From contig JACJZD010000007.1 of NCBI GenBank assembly GCA_020635795.1, positions 14,586-78,585 on the forward strand: DNA of 64,000 bases, given 5' to 3'. The notes under the pieces were generated by a model. That model ran no database searches and was not told the DNA's origin. It worked only from the letters and a program-made list of their open reading frames with translations. Positions 18,217 to 26,812 of the stretch are shown here, in pieces (position 1 is the first letter of the stretch; each line of letters opens with the position of its first letter). The position numbers and the translations under genes are program-made. Origin of the DNA: Flavobacteriales bacterium (GTDB taxonomy: Bacteria > Bacteroidota > Bacteroidia > Flavobacteriales_E > Vicingaceae).

Positions 18217-19668
18217 ATGGGGTTTATTATTCAGAAAATAATTTCAATCGCTAACCCTAATCAACTTAAATCGTTTAGTAAATATCTTAAATCGGGAAAC
18301 TATAACTTACCTCTTAAACTGGTTGAAACCATTATTCATCATCCAAATGAAACTTCCGCATTTTATGCCTTAAAAGTTTACGGAAATCAAAAGCCAGAAT
18401 CGTTGGTTAACTTGAATCAATTGGCTAATTACACGTTTAAGTTAAGCGCCTTTTATAGTCAGCATTATCCCAATTATATCTTAAACATTGTCCCTTTAAT
18501 AGATGTTTTACTGTTTGAAAATAAAAAAGAAGAGGCTTTAGAATTAATAAAAAACGGTATTGATGTTGCTAAAAAAATTGAAGACTATCAGTCTTTATTG
18601 ATTATGTTCAATTATATTGAAATGCACTTTTATAGCTTCGAAAAAACACTTCCTAAAAATTATTTTAATGATGCTTTAACCCATTTCGAAAATATAAATA
18701 CCATTACTCAACGTCAAGACGAATTATTGAGAAATACCGAACAAGAGTCGATAAAAAAAAGAATTGAAAAAGAATTGACTTTTTTCAAACCCTTTTTTAA
18801 GTCGAAATCAAAGTCTGTTCAAATTATTGCAAAACAATCGTACTTGCATTTGTTAAGTCATTTTAACCACAAAGGTTTTTATTCTACCGAAACATTAACC
18901 CTAATCAAATCAACCCTAAAAGACATCGAGAGTCATCCGTACTTATCCGTTTCGAAATACAAGGAAAAAATGATGAGTTTGGACTATATGTATTTAAAGC
19001 ATACGCGATTGGTTTTAGATGAAAAAGCAATCAATTCAGCTTGTTCTAAAATCATTTCTAAATGGCGAATCAACTACCTTAATGAAACTTCGCTTGATAC
19101 AGGATTGTTTTTAGCTCTGAGCATACAAGGAAGTTATTTAATTACCAATTATTTTTTTAATAAAATTAACGCCAACTTAAAGCAAAACATTGAAGAAACC
19201 ATTGATTTATGTGAATCATTAACCCACAAAATTGATTGGGACAAAGAAGGTCATCTTAAACACATCAACTTTTATAATGTTTACGCCATTTTCCTCATTT
19301 TATCTAACCAGGAAAAAAAGGCCATTAAATTAATTGAAACCACACTACACCATTACCAACAAAAGTCGTTTAAGAAATTGTACGATGGTTTGTTTGTTAT
19401 TTTAATTATGGCGTACATTAAAGCAGAAGATTTTGACAAAGTAATAGACTCTTACAATCGTTATAAAAAACTCACTAAAGATGAAATTAGCATTGTAGAG
19501 AATGATTTAATTATTAAAGCACTCTACTACATTGCTCAATTAAAAATTCAAGCTAAAAATCAATATCAGCAAAAACTAGACAATGTAATTACTGATTTAA
19601 AATCGGACCCCAAACTCAAAAACAATTTATTGCTTATTGAGCGTACCATGAACTCATTGAATGTTTAG
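18217..19668 (+). CDS. Large helical-repeat protein of unknown function
   Basis: I do not recognise a named family. The 483 residues are almost entirely alpha-helical, in TPR-like pairs (for example KKEEALELIKNGIDVAKKIEDYQS and EDFDKVIDSYNRYKKL), with no signal peptide or membrane helix. Its layout and its N-terminal pattern of LKSFSKYLKS followed by an L-L-x-x-I helix resemble the 514-residue protein at 28253, so the two may be distant paralogs. A plausible promoter, TTG (18172-18174) with 16 bases to TATTTTTA (18191-18198), lies upstream. A soluble cytoplasmic scaffold is the best guess. Confidence 0.7.
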   Translation: MGFIIQKIISIANPNQLKSFSKYLKSGNYNLPLKLVETIIHHPNETSAFYALKVYGNQKPESLVNLNQLANYTFKLSAFYSQHYPNYILNIVPLIDVLLFENKKEEALELIKNGIDVAKKIEDYQSLLIMFNYIEMHFYSFEKTLPKNYFNDALTHFENINTITQRQDELLRNTEQESIKKRIEKELTFFKPFFKSKSKSVQIIAKQSYLHLLSHFNHKGFYSTETLTLIKSTLKDIESHPYLSVSKYKEKMMSLDYMYLKHTRLVLDEKAINSACSKIISKWRINYLNETSLDTGLFLALSIQGSYLITNYFFNKINANLKQNIEETIDLCESLTHKIDWDKEGHLKHINFYNVYAIFLILSNQEKKAIKLIETTLHHYQQKSFKKLYDGLFVILIMAYIKAEDFDKVIDSYNRYKKLTKDEISIVENDLIIKALYYIAQLKIQAKNQYQQKLDNVITDLKSDPKLKNNLLLIERTMNSLNV

Positions 19669-19744
19669 TTTAAAATTGAAGCCGATTGATTAATTCGAAA
19701 TCTTATAAAACTTGACTTTGTCAGAAAAATGCATTATCTTCGTT

Positions 19745-19793
19745 TATTAACCGAATCTATCGCATTAAAACGCGACATAGACAGGCGTTAAGT
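19745..19793 (+). repeat. attC-like folded site opening a single-gene cassette
   Basis: The site runs from TATTAAC to GTTAAGT, the latter a perfect match to the integron core GTTRRRY. The inner arms TCTATCGC and GCGACATAGA pair with a two-base bulge around an apex that contains GCATTAAAACG. The same 11 bases form the apex of the site at 46856-46908. The cassette would start inside GTTAAGT at 19787. The left core TATTAAC deviates from RYYYAAC. Confidence 0.55.
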
Positions 19794-19820
19794 AATATAG
19801 AACTATTCAATTGAAACTAT

Positions 19821-20183
19821 ATGATTAAGAGTACTAGGCTTCTTTTGTCTATTGTTATTGTTTCGATGACAATACTTTTAACATTTACAACTTCTTGCAA
19901 TCATACTAGACTGATTAATATCTCCAAGAAGGAAATATCTGAGTTAGATACAGTTTATTATCAAAAGTTCGTCCAAAAGCTTTGGGACACGGAATGGATA
20001 TTTTATGATAAACAGATTTGTCAAATGAGAACAGAGTTAATTGGTAAAAAGACTTATACAGGAACTTGGAAAGAAGCCCAAGACACCTTAACCGTAAACT
20101 TTTTCTACGGAAAAAAAGTAGCAAATGAAAGAAAATTCTATATCAACCCGGAAAATAATAAATTGATCGAAATAAGAAACTAG
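19821..20183 (+). CDS. Small lipoprotein, cassette-borne
   Basis: The 120-residue protein has a basic N-terminus, a hydrophobic stretch and a lipobox ending TTSCN, so it should be lipidated at Cys26 and held at the membrane. The mature part contains a short beta-rich domain: WDTEWIFYDKQ, TYTGTWKEAQDTLTVNFFYGKK and KFYINPENNKLIEI, like small Bacteroidota 'lipocalin/lipoprotein' domains, though I cannot name one. The gene is flanked by two attC-like sites and is the only gene between them. It has its own short leader after the left site. Function unknown. Confidence 0.7.
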   Translation: MIKSTRLLLSIVIVSMTILLTFTTSCNHTRLINISKKEISELDTVYYQKFVQKLWDTEWIFYDKQICQMRTELIGKKTYTGTWKEAQDTLTVNFFYGKKVANERKFYINPENNKLIEIRN

Positions 20184-20192
20184 GAAAACATG

Positions 20193-20277
20193 GCTTAACT
20201 TTCCTTTTTCTGTAACTTTATTGCAACTAACCATCGGTCGATTCTTTCCTTCGGACGAATCGCCACGATTGTTTAGC
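20193..20277 (+). repeat. attC-like folded site closing the lipoprotein cassette
   Basis: GCTTAAC (20193-20199) is a perfect RYYYAAC and is complementary at six of seven positions to the cassette start GTTAAGT at 19787. The other end GTTTAGC (20271-20277) pairs with GCTTAAC except for one base. Inside, ATCGGTCGATTC (20233-20244) pairs with GAATCGCCACGAT (20257-20269) with small bulges. A further repeat GATTCTTTC / GAAAGAATC (20240-20248, 20292-20300) overlaps. The total of about 85 bases is within the range known for attC sites. Confidence 0.45.
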
Positions 20278-20380
20278 CTAGAACGATAAACGAAAGAATC
20301 AAAAAACAATATCGGTTTTCTTTTTAAATACTTCCATTTACCAACATTAAAACTTCGAATAAACTTTCATTGTAAAAAAG

Positions 20381-20388
20381 TAACTTTG
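20381..20388 (+). promoter_or_regulatory. Putative -7 box directly before uvrB
   Basis: TAACTTTG fits TAnnTTTG and ends only four bases before the uvrB ATG at 20393. A start site five to seven bases downstream would fall at the ATG itself, which suggests a leaderless mRNA. No -33 TTG with the usual spacing is evident. Confidence 0.45.
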
Positions 20389-20392
20389 CCAC

Positions 20393-22402
20393 ATGGCATT
20401 TCAATTAGTATCCGATTTTAAACCCACTGGCGACCAGCCCGAAGCAATTAATCAATTGGTTGCTGGTTTACAAAACAACTCCAAAGCGCAAACCTTATTA
20501 GGTGTTACGGGTTCTGGTAAAACATTTACCATTGCCAATGTAATTGAGCAAGTTCAACGACCTACGCTAATTTTAAGCCACAACAAAACGCTTGCAGCAC
20601 AATTGTATGGCGAGTTCAAACAGTTTTTCCCAAACAATGCGGTAGAGTATTTTGTATCGTATTACGATTATTATCAGCCTGAAGCTTATTTGCCTGTTAC
20701 CGATACCTACATTGAAAAAGACATGTCGATTAACGACGAAATTGAAAAATTGCGTTTAAGCACCACTACTTCGCTTTTATCGGGGCGTCAAGATGTTATT
20801 GTGGTTGCTTCCGTTTCGTGTATTTACGGTATTGGAAACCCTGCCGATTTTGAAAAAAACATTGTAAAAATTAAGGTGGGAGATGTAATTCCTCGCAACA
20901 AATTTTTATTGCAATTGGTGCAGAGTTTATACTCTCGTACCGAAAACGATTTTCAGCGTGGTAATTTTCGAGTAAAAGGCGATACAGTAGATGTTTACCC
21001 AGCTTATGCCGAAATTGCTTACCGTATTTATTTTTTTGGTGATGAGATTGAAGAAATCGAATCGTTCAACCCCATTGATGGAAGTAAGTTGGAAGAATTT
21101 AAATATTTGAATATTTATCCCGCCAACATCTTTAACACAACTAAAGAATCGATGTTTGATGCCATACACGAGATTCAAATTGACCTTGGTAAACAGGTAG
21201 AATATTACAAAGAAATTGGCAAACACCTTGAAGCAAAACGATTGGAAGACCGCGTAACTTACGACATGGAAATGATGCGTGAATTGGGTTATTGTTCTGG
21301 TATTGAAAACTATTCGCGTTATTTCGACAAGCGTCCGCCAGGTTCTCGACCGTTCTGTTTGTTAGATTATTTTCCAAAAGATTTTTTAATGGTTATCGAC
21401 GAAAGTCACGTAACCGTTTCGCAGATTGGAGCCATGTATGGTGGCGACCGTTCTCGTAAACAAAATTTGGTAGAGTATGGTTTCCGTTTACCTTCGGCAA
21501 TGGATAACCGACCATTAAAGTTTGAAGAGTTTTATTCATTAATGAACAATACTATTTACGTAAGTGCAACTCCTGCCGATTTTGAATTGAAAGAAAGCGA
21601 GGGTATTGTGGTAGAGCAAGTTATTCGTCCAACAGGATTATTAGAACCTATTATTGATGTACGCCCAAGCTTAAATCAGATTGATGATTTGATGGAGGAA
21701 ATTACCATTAGAGCGGAAAAAGACGAACGCGTTTTGGTTACCACACTTACCAAACGTATGGCTGAAGAGTTGGATAAATATTTCGATAACAATGGTATTC
21801 GTTGCCGATATATCCATTCGGAAGTAGATACCATTGAGCGTGTTGAAATTTTACGCGATTTACGATTGGGCTTGTTTGATGTTTTGATTGGAGTAAACTT
21901 ATTGAGAGAAGGTTTGGATTTACCAGAAGTATCGTTAGTAGCTATTTTAGATGCTGACAAAGAAGGTTTTTTACGTTCTGAACGTTCGTTAACTCAAACT
22001 GCCGGTAGAGCTGCTCGTAACATTAATGGAATGGTAATTATGTATGCCGATAAGATTACCAAATCGATGCAAAAAACCATTGACGAAACCAACAGAAAAC
22101 GCGAAAAACAGATTCAATACAATTTAGACCATAATGTGCTTCCAATGGCATTGAACAAATCGAAGAATGAGATATTAGGTCAGACCAAAGTGATTGATGA
22201 TGTTTATGATTACAACAACATTGACCAACAACCAAGCATTGCTGCCGACCCAATTGTTCAGTACATGAACAAAGACCAACTTCAAAAATTATTGGAAGAA
22301 ACACAGAGCAGAATGAAAAAAGCTGCAAAATCGGAAGACTTTATGGAAGCTGCTCGTTTACGTGATGAAATGATGGAAATTTCGAAGATGATTAAGAAGT
22401 AG
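20393..22402 (+). CDS. uvrB: Excinuclease ABC subunit UvrB
   Basis: This is the damage-verifying helicase-like subunit of nucleotide excision repair, loaded by UvrA and partner of UvrC. The 669 residues are of normal length. They start MAFQLVSDFKPTGDQPEAI, carry Walker A TLLGVTGSGKTFTIANV, the beta-hairpin region YYDYYQPEAYLPVTDTYIEK, the DEAD-like motif MVIDESH, helicase motif VI QTAGRAARN, and a C-terminal UVR domain (about 627-665, LEETQSRMKKAAKSEDFMEAARLRDEM) that contacts UvrC. No other uvr gene is adjacent. Codon use looks GC-richer than in neighbouring hypothetical genes. Confidence 0.98.
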   Translation: MAFQLVSDFKPTGDQPEAINQLVAGLQNNSKAQTLLGVTGSGKTFTIANVIEQVQRPTLILSHNKTLAAQLYGEFKQFFPNNAVEYFVSYYDYYQPEAYLPVTDTYIEKDMSINDEIEKLRLSTTTSLLSGRQDVIVVASVSCIYGIGNPADFEKNIVKIKVGDVIPRNKFLLQLVQSLYSRTENDFQRGNFRVKGDTVDVYPAYAEIAYRIYFFGDEIEEIESFNPIDGSKLEEFKYLNIYPANIFNTTKESMFDAIHEIQIDLGKQVEYYKEIGKHLEAKRLEDRVTYDMEMMRELGYCSGIENYSRYFDKRPPGSRPFCLLDYFPKDFLMVIDESHVTVSQIGAMYGGDRSRKQNLVEYGFRLPSAMDNRPLKFEEFYSLMNNTIYVSATPADFELKESEGIVVEQVIRPTGLLEPIIDVRPSLNQIDDLMEEITIRAEKDERVLVTTLTKRMAEELDKYFDNNGIRCRYIHSEVDTIERVEILRDLRLGLFDVLIGVNLLREGLDLPEVSLVAILDADKEGFLRSERSLTQTAGRAARNINGMVIMYADKITKSMQKTIDETNRKREKQIQYNLDHNVLPMALNKSKNEILGQTKVIDDVYDYNNIDQQPSIAADPIVQYMNKDQLQKLLEETQSRMKKAAKSEDFMEAARLRDEMMEISKMIKK

Positions 22403-22408
22403 TTTTTT

Positions 22409-22476
22409 GTGTATAGTATTTAGTGTTTACATAGGTATTCGTTTCTAATAACCACAAACAACGAAACACTATACAC
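22409..22476. repeat. Inverted repeat of the ACTATACAC stutter family between convergent genes
   Basis: GTGTATAGT (22409-22417) is the exact complement of ACTATACAC (22468-22476), and the loop repeats related words (TTAGTGTTT, GAAACACTA). It fills most of the 87-bp gap between the convergent uvrB and rhomboid genes and may serve as a bidirectional terminator. The same words recur at 38836-38900 and 47600-47640. Confidence 0.7.
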
Positions 22477-22489
22477 CAATTACCAATAA

Positions 22490-23383
22490 CTATTTCTTAC
22501 TAGCATCAAACAAAATAGCTTTCTCCTCCCCTGTTAAACTATCATAACCCGATTTAGAAATTTTATCTAAAATGGCATCTATTTTTTGTTGATTGGCTTT
22601 TTTCTGTTCGTTAAATTGGTAATCATCTCTCGACTTTGGCGATTTGTACACCACTTTCATTTTTCGTTTAAACGAAAACAAGCCTTTTAAACTATCTAAA
22701 AATCGGTTAAATCCTGCCGTTAAATCTTTGCCTTTTTGCAATTGAGAAATGTAAACAAACCCAAACAAAGCTCCACCCAAATGTGCAATGTGCCCACCAG
22801 AATTTCCTTTAGGAATACTGATAACGTCTAACACCACGTAGATTAATGCTATGTATTTTAGTTTTACATTTCCTAAAAAGATTAATCGAACTACAAAATT
22901 AGGAACATAAGTAGCTGCAGCAATTAACACTGCCATTACTGATGCCGACGCTCCTAAAGCAAACGACAATGACGTTTGTTGCTCAAAAACAGGTAGTACA
23001 TTAAACAACAACACATACAACAATCCACCCGATAAACCACCCAACAAGTAAGTAGAAAGTAATTTTTTATTGTTTAAAAATTGAAGAAAAATTTGCCCAC
23101 CAAAATACAACACCAACATGTTAAACAACAAATGAAAAATTTCCTCGTGTAAAAACATGTAAGATAAAATTGTCCAAGGTCGGTAAAGTAACTTCGTAAC
23201 ATCCGATGGCAACGACAACCAATACACCAACTGTTGTATGCCGTTTTCGATATTGAAAAAATACAACAACAAGCCAATAATGTTAACAGCTAAAAACACC
23301 AACACATTAATAAAAATCAATTTTATTAATACCGAACCATTTTTGTACTGGTTTTTAATGTCTGCTATAAAAGGGTTTTGCAT
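22490..23383 (-). CDS. Rhomboid family intramembrane serine protease
   Basis: The 297-residue protein has six or so transmembrane helices in its first 200 residues. They include EEIFHLLFNMLVLYFGG in the conserved early helix, the catalytic serine segment FALGASASVMAVLIAA and the catalytic histidine GGHIAHLGGALFGFVY in the last core helix. It cleaves membrane-anchored substrates within the bilayer, and the substrate is unknown. A soluble charged tail of about 80 residues (residues 215-297, GLFSFKRKMKVVYKSPKSRDD) follows the membrane domain, a layout usual in Bacteroidota rhomboids. Confidence 0.92.
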   Translation of the reverse strand: MQNPFIADIKNQYKNGSVLIKLIFINVLVFLAVNIIGLLLYFFNIENGIQQLVYWLSLPSDVTKLLYRPWTILSYMFLHEEIFHLLFNMLVLYFGGQIFLQFLNNKKLLSTYLLGGLSGGLLYVLLFNVLPVFEQQTSLSFALGASASVMAVLIAAATYVPNFVVRLIFLGNVKLKYIALIYVVLDVISIPKGNSGGHIAHLGGALFGFVYISQLQKGKDLTAGFNRFLDSLKGLFSFKRKMKVVYKSPKSRDDYQFNEQKKANQQKIDAILDKISKSGYDSLTGEEKAILFDASKK

Positions 23384-23457
23384 ATTTTACGTTTACCGCA
23401 CAAAATTAACCATTAAACTGATTTTTGTAACCTTTAAATAAATCAAGTTAAAAATAA

Positions 23458-23487
23458 TTGACTTGCCTTAAATAAATACATATCTTT
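23458..23487 (+). promoter_or_regulatory. Putative Bacteroidota-type promoter
   Basis: TTG (23458-23460) is followed after 19 bases by TATCTTTA (23480-23487), a one-mismatch match to TAnnTTTG. Spacing fits the TTG/-33 and TAnnTTTG/-7 layout. The T9SS protein starts at 23523, leaving a leader of about 30 bases. Confidence 0.5.
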
Positions 23488-23522
23488 AATTCAAATTCAA
23501 TTAGTTATTAAACTTTGAAGCT

Positions 23523-26500
23523 ATGGTAAAAAATTTACTTTTTTTGGTTTTTGTTATATTTAGTGGTTTCACATATTCCCAACCTGGGACATTAGACCTA
23601 ACCTTTTCACCTCCATCTACTACATCCATTAATGTTTCTACATCATGTATTCAATCTGATGGAAAAATACTTGTCGGAGGCACTTCTTCTCCATATATCT
23701 TGAGATATAATTCTGATGGAAGTATTGATAATACCTTTTTAGCAAATCCCAGTTATTGGATTCATTCAATAAAAATTCAATCTGATGGAAAAATACTTGT
23801 CGGAGGAAGTTTTACTTCTTTTAATGGATTTTCTAAAAAAGGATTAGTAAGACTTAACAATGATGGAACCATTGATAATACATTTAATATTGGAACTGGA
23901 CCAAATTCTGAAGTTCGAGATATAGTTATTCAACCCGATGGGAAAATAATAATTGTAGGTAATTTCTCCCACATTGATGGTGTTCTCCGAAGTAAAATAG
24001 CACGAATTAATATTGATGGTTCTTTAGATTCTTCTTTTAATGCAAATATTCATAACGATATTATTCACACTATATTTAAAGTTAATATCCAGTCTAATGG
24101 TAAAATACTAATAGGAGGCGATTTTTTTATCATTGGAAGACCCTTTACAGGTTTAGAACGTTTAAATCCTGATGGATCTGTTGACAATGGATTTAATATT
24201 GGTACTGGTCCACAATCAAGTGATGTTTATTCTATAAGTATTCAACAAGATGGAAAAATCATTCTTACAGGAGGGTTTAATTTTTTTAATGGAACACCTG
24301 TAGGGTATATTGTTAGATTAAACTATGATGGAAGTATTGACCCGTTTTTTAACACTAATGGTGCTGATGCATTTATTACTGCATCAAAAGTACTTCCAAA
24401 TGGAAAAATATTACTTGGTGGTTATTTTGTGTTTTATGACAATACTAATAATGTTGAAAAACGTTTAGTTTGCTTAAATTCTGATGGAACTATCGATTTT
24501 ATTTTTAATACTGGTTATAAAGTTGATGGTTTATATATATCTTCTATAAATACTCAAACTGATGGAAAAATCATTATTGGTGGAAACTTTACAAGTTATG
24601 ACGGGACTTTAACACCAAATATTGCCCGGTTAAATGCCTATAGAGGAATTCAAGGTATTATTTATAATGATATAAACAATAATTGCATTAAAGATAGTAA
24701 TGAAAAAGGGATTCCTAACCGATTTTCAACTATCAATCCAGGCAACATTTTACTAGAAACAAACATTGACGGAGTTTGGCATCTAGATTCATTACCTATA
24801 GGAAGTTATTCCGTAACAAACCAAACTACAGATAAGTGGCTATCTAATTGTCTTACAACAACAAATTTCTTTATATCAAACAATGATAGTCTAAAAATTG
24901 TTGATTATTTTGGATTAAACGCTGATTTTGGATTTGCCAATGGATTAATGTTTAAAGATTTTAATACCAGTTGTATAAATGATTCTAATGAGTTAGGTCT
25001 AAGTTCAAAATTAGCTATAATTAACCCTGGCAATATTATAGTTCAATCTGACTCACTAGGTTTTTGGACTTCTGACACCTTAAATATTGGTTCTTATACG
25101 ATAACCTTAGACTCTGGTAACAATTGGAATCCATCTTGTATTTCAACTTTAAATTTTGATATTTTACCTTATGGTTTAATTGATACACTTTATCAACTTG
25201 GATTCACTTCTAATCTACCCTGTCCTTCTCCTGTAGTCTCAATAGATATGCCCTTTATGCGACCTTGTATTTCCAATCAAAAAATTTACGTAGAAGCTTG
25301 TAATTCTCCTTCTGGAACAGTTGCATTATCAAGTACATATGTAATCATTGAGTTAGATTCTCTGATAACTTTAACTTCATCTACATTACCATATACCAAT
25401 TTAGGCAATAACACCTATAGTTTTGACGTAGGTACTTTAAATCCTAATGAATGTGTTAATTTTGTAGTAAACACCGATGTTAGTTGTAATGCTATATTAG
25501 GGCAAACCTTATGTATGCAAGCCAACTTATACCCTGCCGATAGTTGTGTTTTTGATACCGTTCCAACACCAATTATAGGTGGAGTACAACCCTGTACTTC
25601 ACCTTGGGATAAATCGAGTTTAAGTGTAAATGGTTGGTGCCAAAACGATAGTATTTATTTTACTGTTACCAATACGGGTGCTTTAGGTAATGGCGATATG
25701 CAATGTTATGCTCCTGTTAGAATATATATTGATGGAGTTCTAACAACTCTCGATTCTGTATTGTTAGTTGGTGGACAAACCCAAACTTTTATTTTTGAAG
25801 CAGATGGTAGAACTTGGCGATTGGAAGCCGACCAACATCCTTTACATCCTGGTAATTCTCATCCAAATGCAACAGTTGAACTGTGTGGCAATATTGCCAA
25901 TTGGACACCTAATTTAGTTAATAGTTTACCTCAAAACGATGCTGACCCTGTAGTAGATATTTATTGTGGAGTAGTTAGAGCTAGTTACGACCCGAATGAT
26001 AAAACAGGGTATCCTTTAGGGGTTAGTTCAAATCACTTTGTTACTCCAAACGGCAAAATAGATTATGTAATTCGTTTCCAAAATACTGGAACCGATACCG
26101 CTTTTACTGTTGTTATTCGAGATACACTTGATGTTGATTTAGATATTTTTTCAGTTCAATCAGGAGTTTCTAGTCATAACTATACTTTTAGAATGTTTGG
26201 TCCAAGAGTTTTAGAATGGACATTTAGTAATATTATGCTACCCGATAGCGCAGCCGACCAAGAAGGCAGCAACGGTTTTGTAACCTTTACGGTAAATCAA
26301 AATCCAGATTTAGCAGATGGTACAGAAATAAACAATTCGGTAGGGATTTATTTTGATTTCAATGCCCCAGTAATAACCGACACTACTTCTCACATTATAA
26401 ACAGAGGAATTAACTATTTACTTTCGGTAAAAGAAAATAAGAATAAAACCTATAATAATTTGATGGTTTTTCCTAATCCGACTAAGAACCAATTGAATAT

Positions 26501-26684
26501 TATTTTATCATCAAATCAAAACACAAAACTCGAGATTTTCTCTATCGAAGGAAAGTTAGTTGAGCAGCAAACTATTCAAAAAAATACGGTTGTTGATGTA
26601 AGCAAATACAATACTGGTTTGTATTTTATTCAGGCAACTACTAATGACGGTAAAATTTATAGAAACAAATTTGTAAAAGAGTAA
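23523..26684 (+). CDS. Large secreted delta-60-repeat protein with T9SS sorting domain
   Basis: The 1053-residue protein starts with a signal peptide (MVKNLLFLVFVIFSGFTYSQ). Residues about 25-375 contain around six delta-60 repeats with the core IQxDGKILVGGxF and a following LNxDGTIDxTFN, which probably form a beta-propeller. Two copies of a NNCIKDSNEKG / TSCINDSNELG calcium-loop-like module (about 385-560) follow. The next part resembles the DUF11/DUF7619 surface domain (ASYDPNDKTGYP, YVIRFQNTGTDTA, GIYFDFNAPVITD). The protein ends with a T9SS sorting domain (FPNPTKNQLNI). It is likely an outer-surface or released protein, function unknown. The gene stands alone. Confidence 0.88.
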   Translation: MVKNLLFLVFVIFSGFTYSQPGTLDLTFSPPSTTSINVSTSCIQSDGKILVGGTSSPYILRYNSDGSIDNTFLANPSYWIHSIKIQSDGKILVGGSFTSFNGFSKKGLVRLNNDGTIDNTFNIGTGPNSEVRDIVIQPDGKIIIVGNFSHIDGVLRSKIARINIDGSLDSSFNANIHNDIIHTIFKVNIQSNGKILIGGDFFIIGRPFTGLERLNPDGSVDNGFNIGTGPQSSDVYSISIQQDGKIILTGGFNFFNGTPVGYIVRLNYDGSIDPFFNTNGADAFITASKVLPNGKILLGGYFVFYDNTNNVEKRLVCLNSDGTIDFIFNTGYKVDGLYISSINTQTDGKIIIGGNFTSYDGTLTPNIARLNAYRGIQGIIYNDINNNCIKDSNEKGIPNRFSTINPGNILLETNIDGVWHLDSLPIGSYSVTNQTTDKWLSNCLTTTNFFISNNDSLKIVDYFGLNADFGFANGLMFKDFNTSCINDSNELGLSSKLAIINPGNIIVQSDSLGFWTSDTLNIGSYTITLDSGNNWNPSCISTLNFDILPYGLIDTLYQLGFTSNLPCPSPVVSIDMPFMRPCISNQKIYVEACNSPSGTVALSSTYVIIELDSLITLTSSTLPYTNLGNNTYSFDVGTLNPNECVNFVVNTDVSCNAILGQTLCMQANLYPADSCVFDTVPTPIIGGVQPCTSPWDKSSLSVNGWCQNDSIYFTVTNTGALGNGDMQCYAPVRIYIDGVLTTLDSVLLVGGQTQTFIFEADGRTWRLEADQHPLHPGNSHPNATVELCGNIANWTPNLVNSLPQNDADPVVDIYCGVVRASYDPNDKTGYPLGVSSNHFVTPNGKIDYVIRFQNTGTDTAFTVVIRDTLDVDLDIFSVQSGVSSHNYTFRMFGPRVLEWTFSNIMLPDSAADQEGSNGFVTFTVNQNPDLADGTEINNSVGIYFDFNAPVITDTTSHIINRGINYLLSVKENKNKTYNNLMVFPNPTKNQLNIILSSNQNTKLEIFSIEGKLVEQQTIQKNTVVDVSKYNTGLYFIQATTNDGKIYRNKFVKE

Positions 26685-26689
26685 CCTAA

Positions 26690-26757
26690 CGTCATTCCTA
26701 CGTAGGCAGGAATCTAGCAAAACAAAAACTAGATTGCGGGTCAAGCCCGCAATGTCG
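26690..26757. repeat. Dispersed palindromic repeat, paired units
   Basis: The left unit begins CGTCATTCC and ends AATCTAG; the right unit begins CTAGATTGCGGG and ends GCAATGTCG, facing each other. The right unit includes the stem GCGGG-TCAAG-CCCGC. The pair lies between the T9SS gene and bioA, ending 56 bases before the bioA start. Confidence 0.85.
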
Positions 26758-26812
26758 TTGTATAGTGTAAGTTTGTTGAAACACAACAAAATTCTCATCT
26801 TTGTACTCAACC

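Noticed and set aside
26801..26812. Upstream TTG start for bioA
   Set aside because: It adds four residues (YST after the start) not seen in BioA, and the ATG at 26813 opens the conserved sequence.
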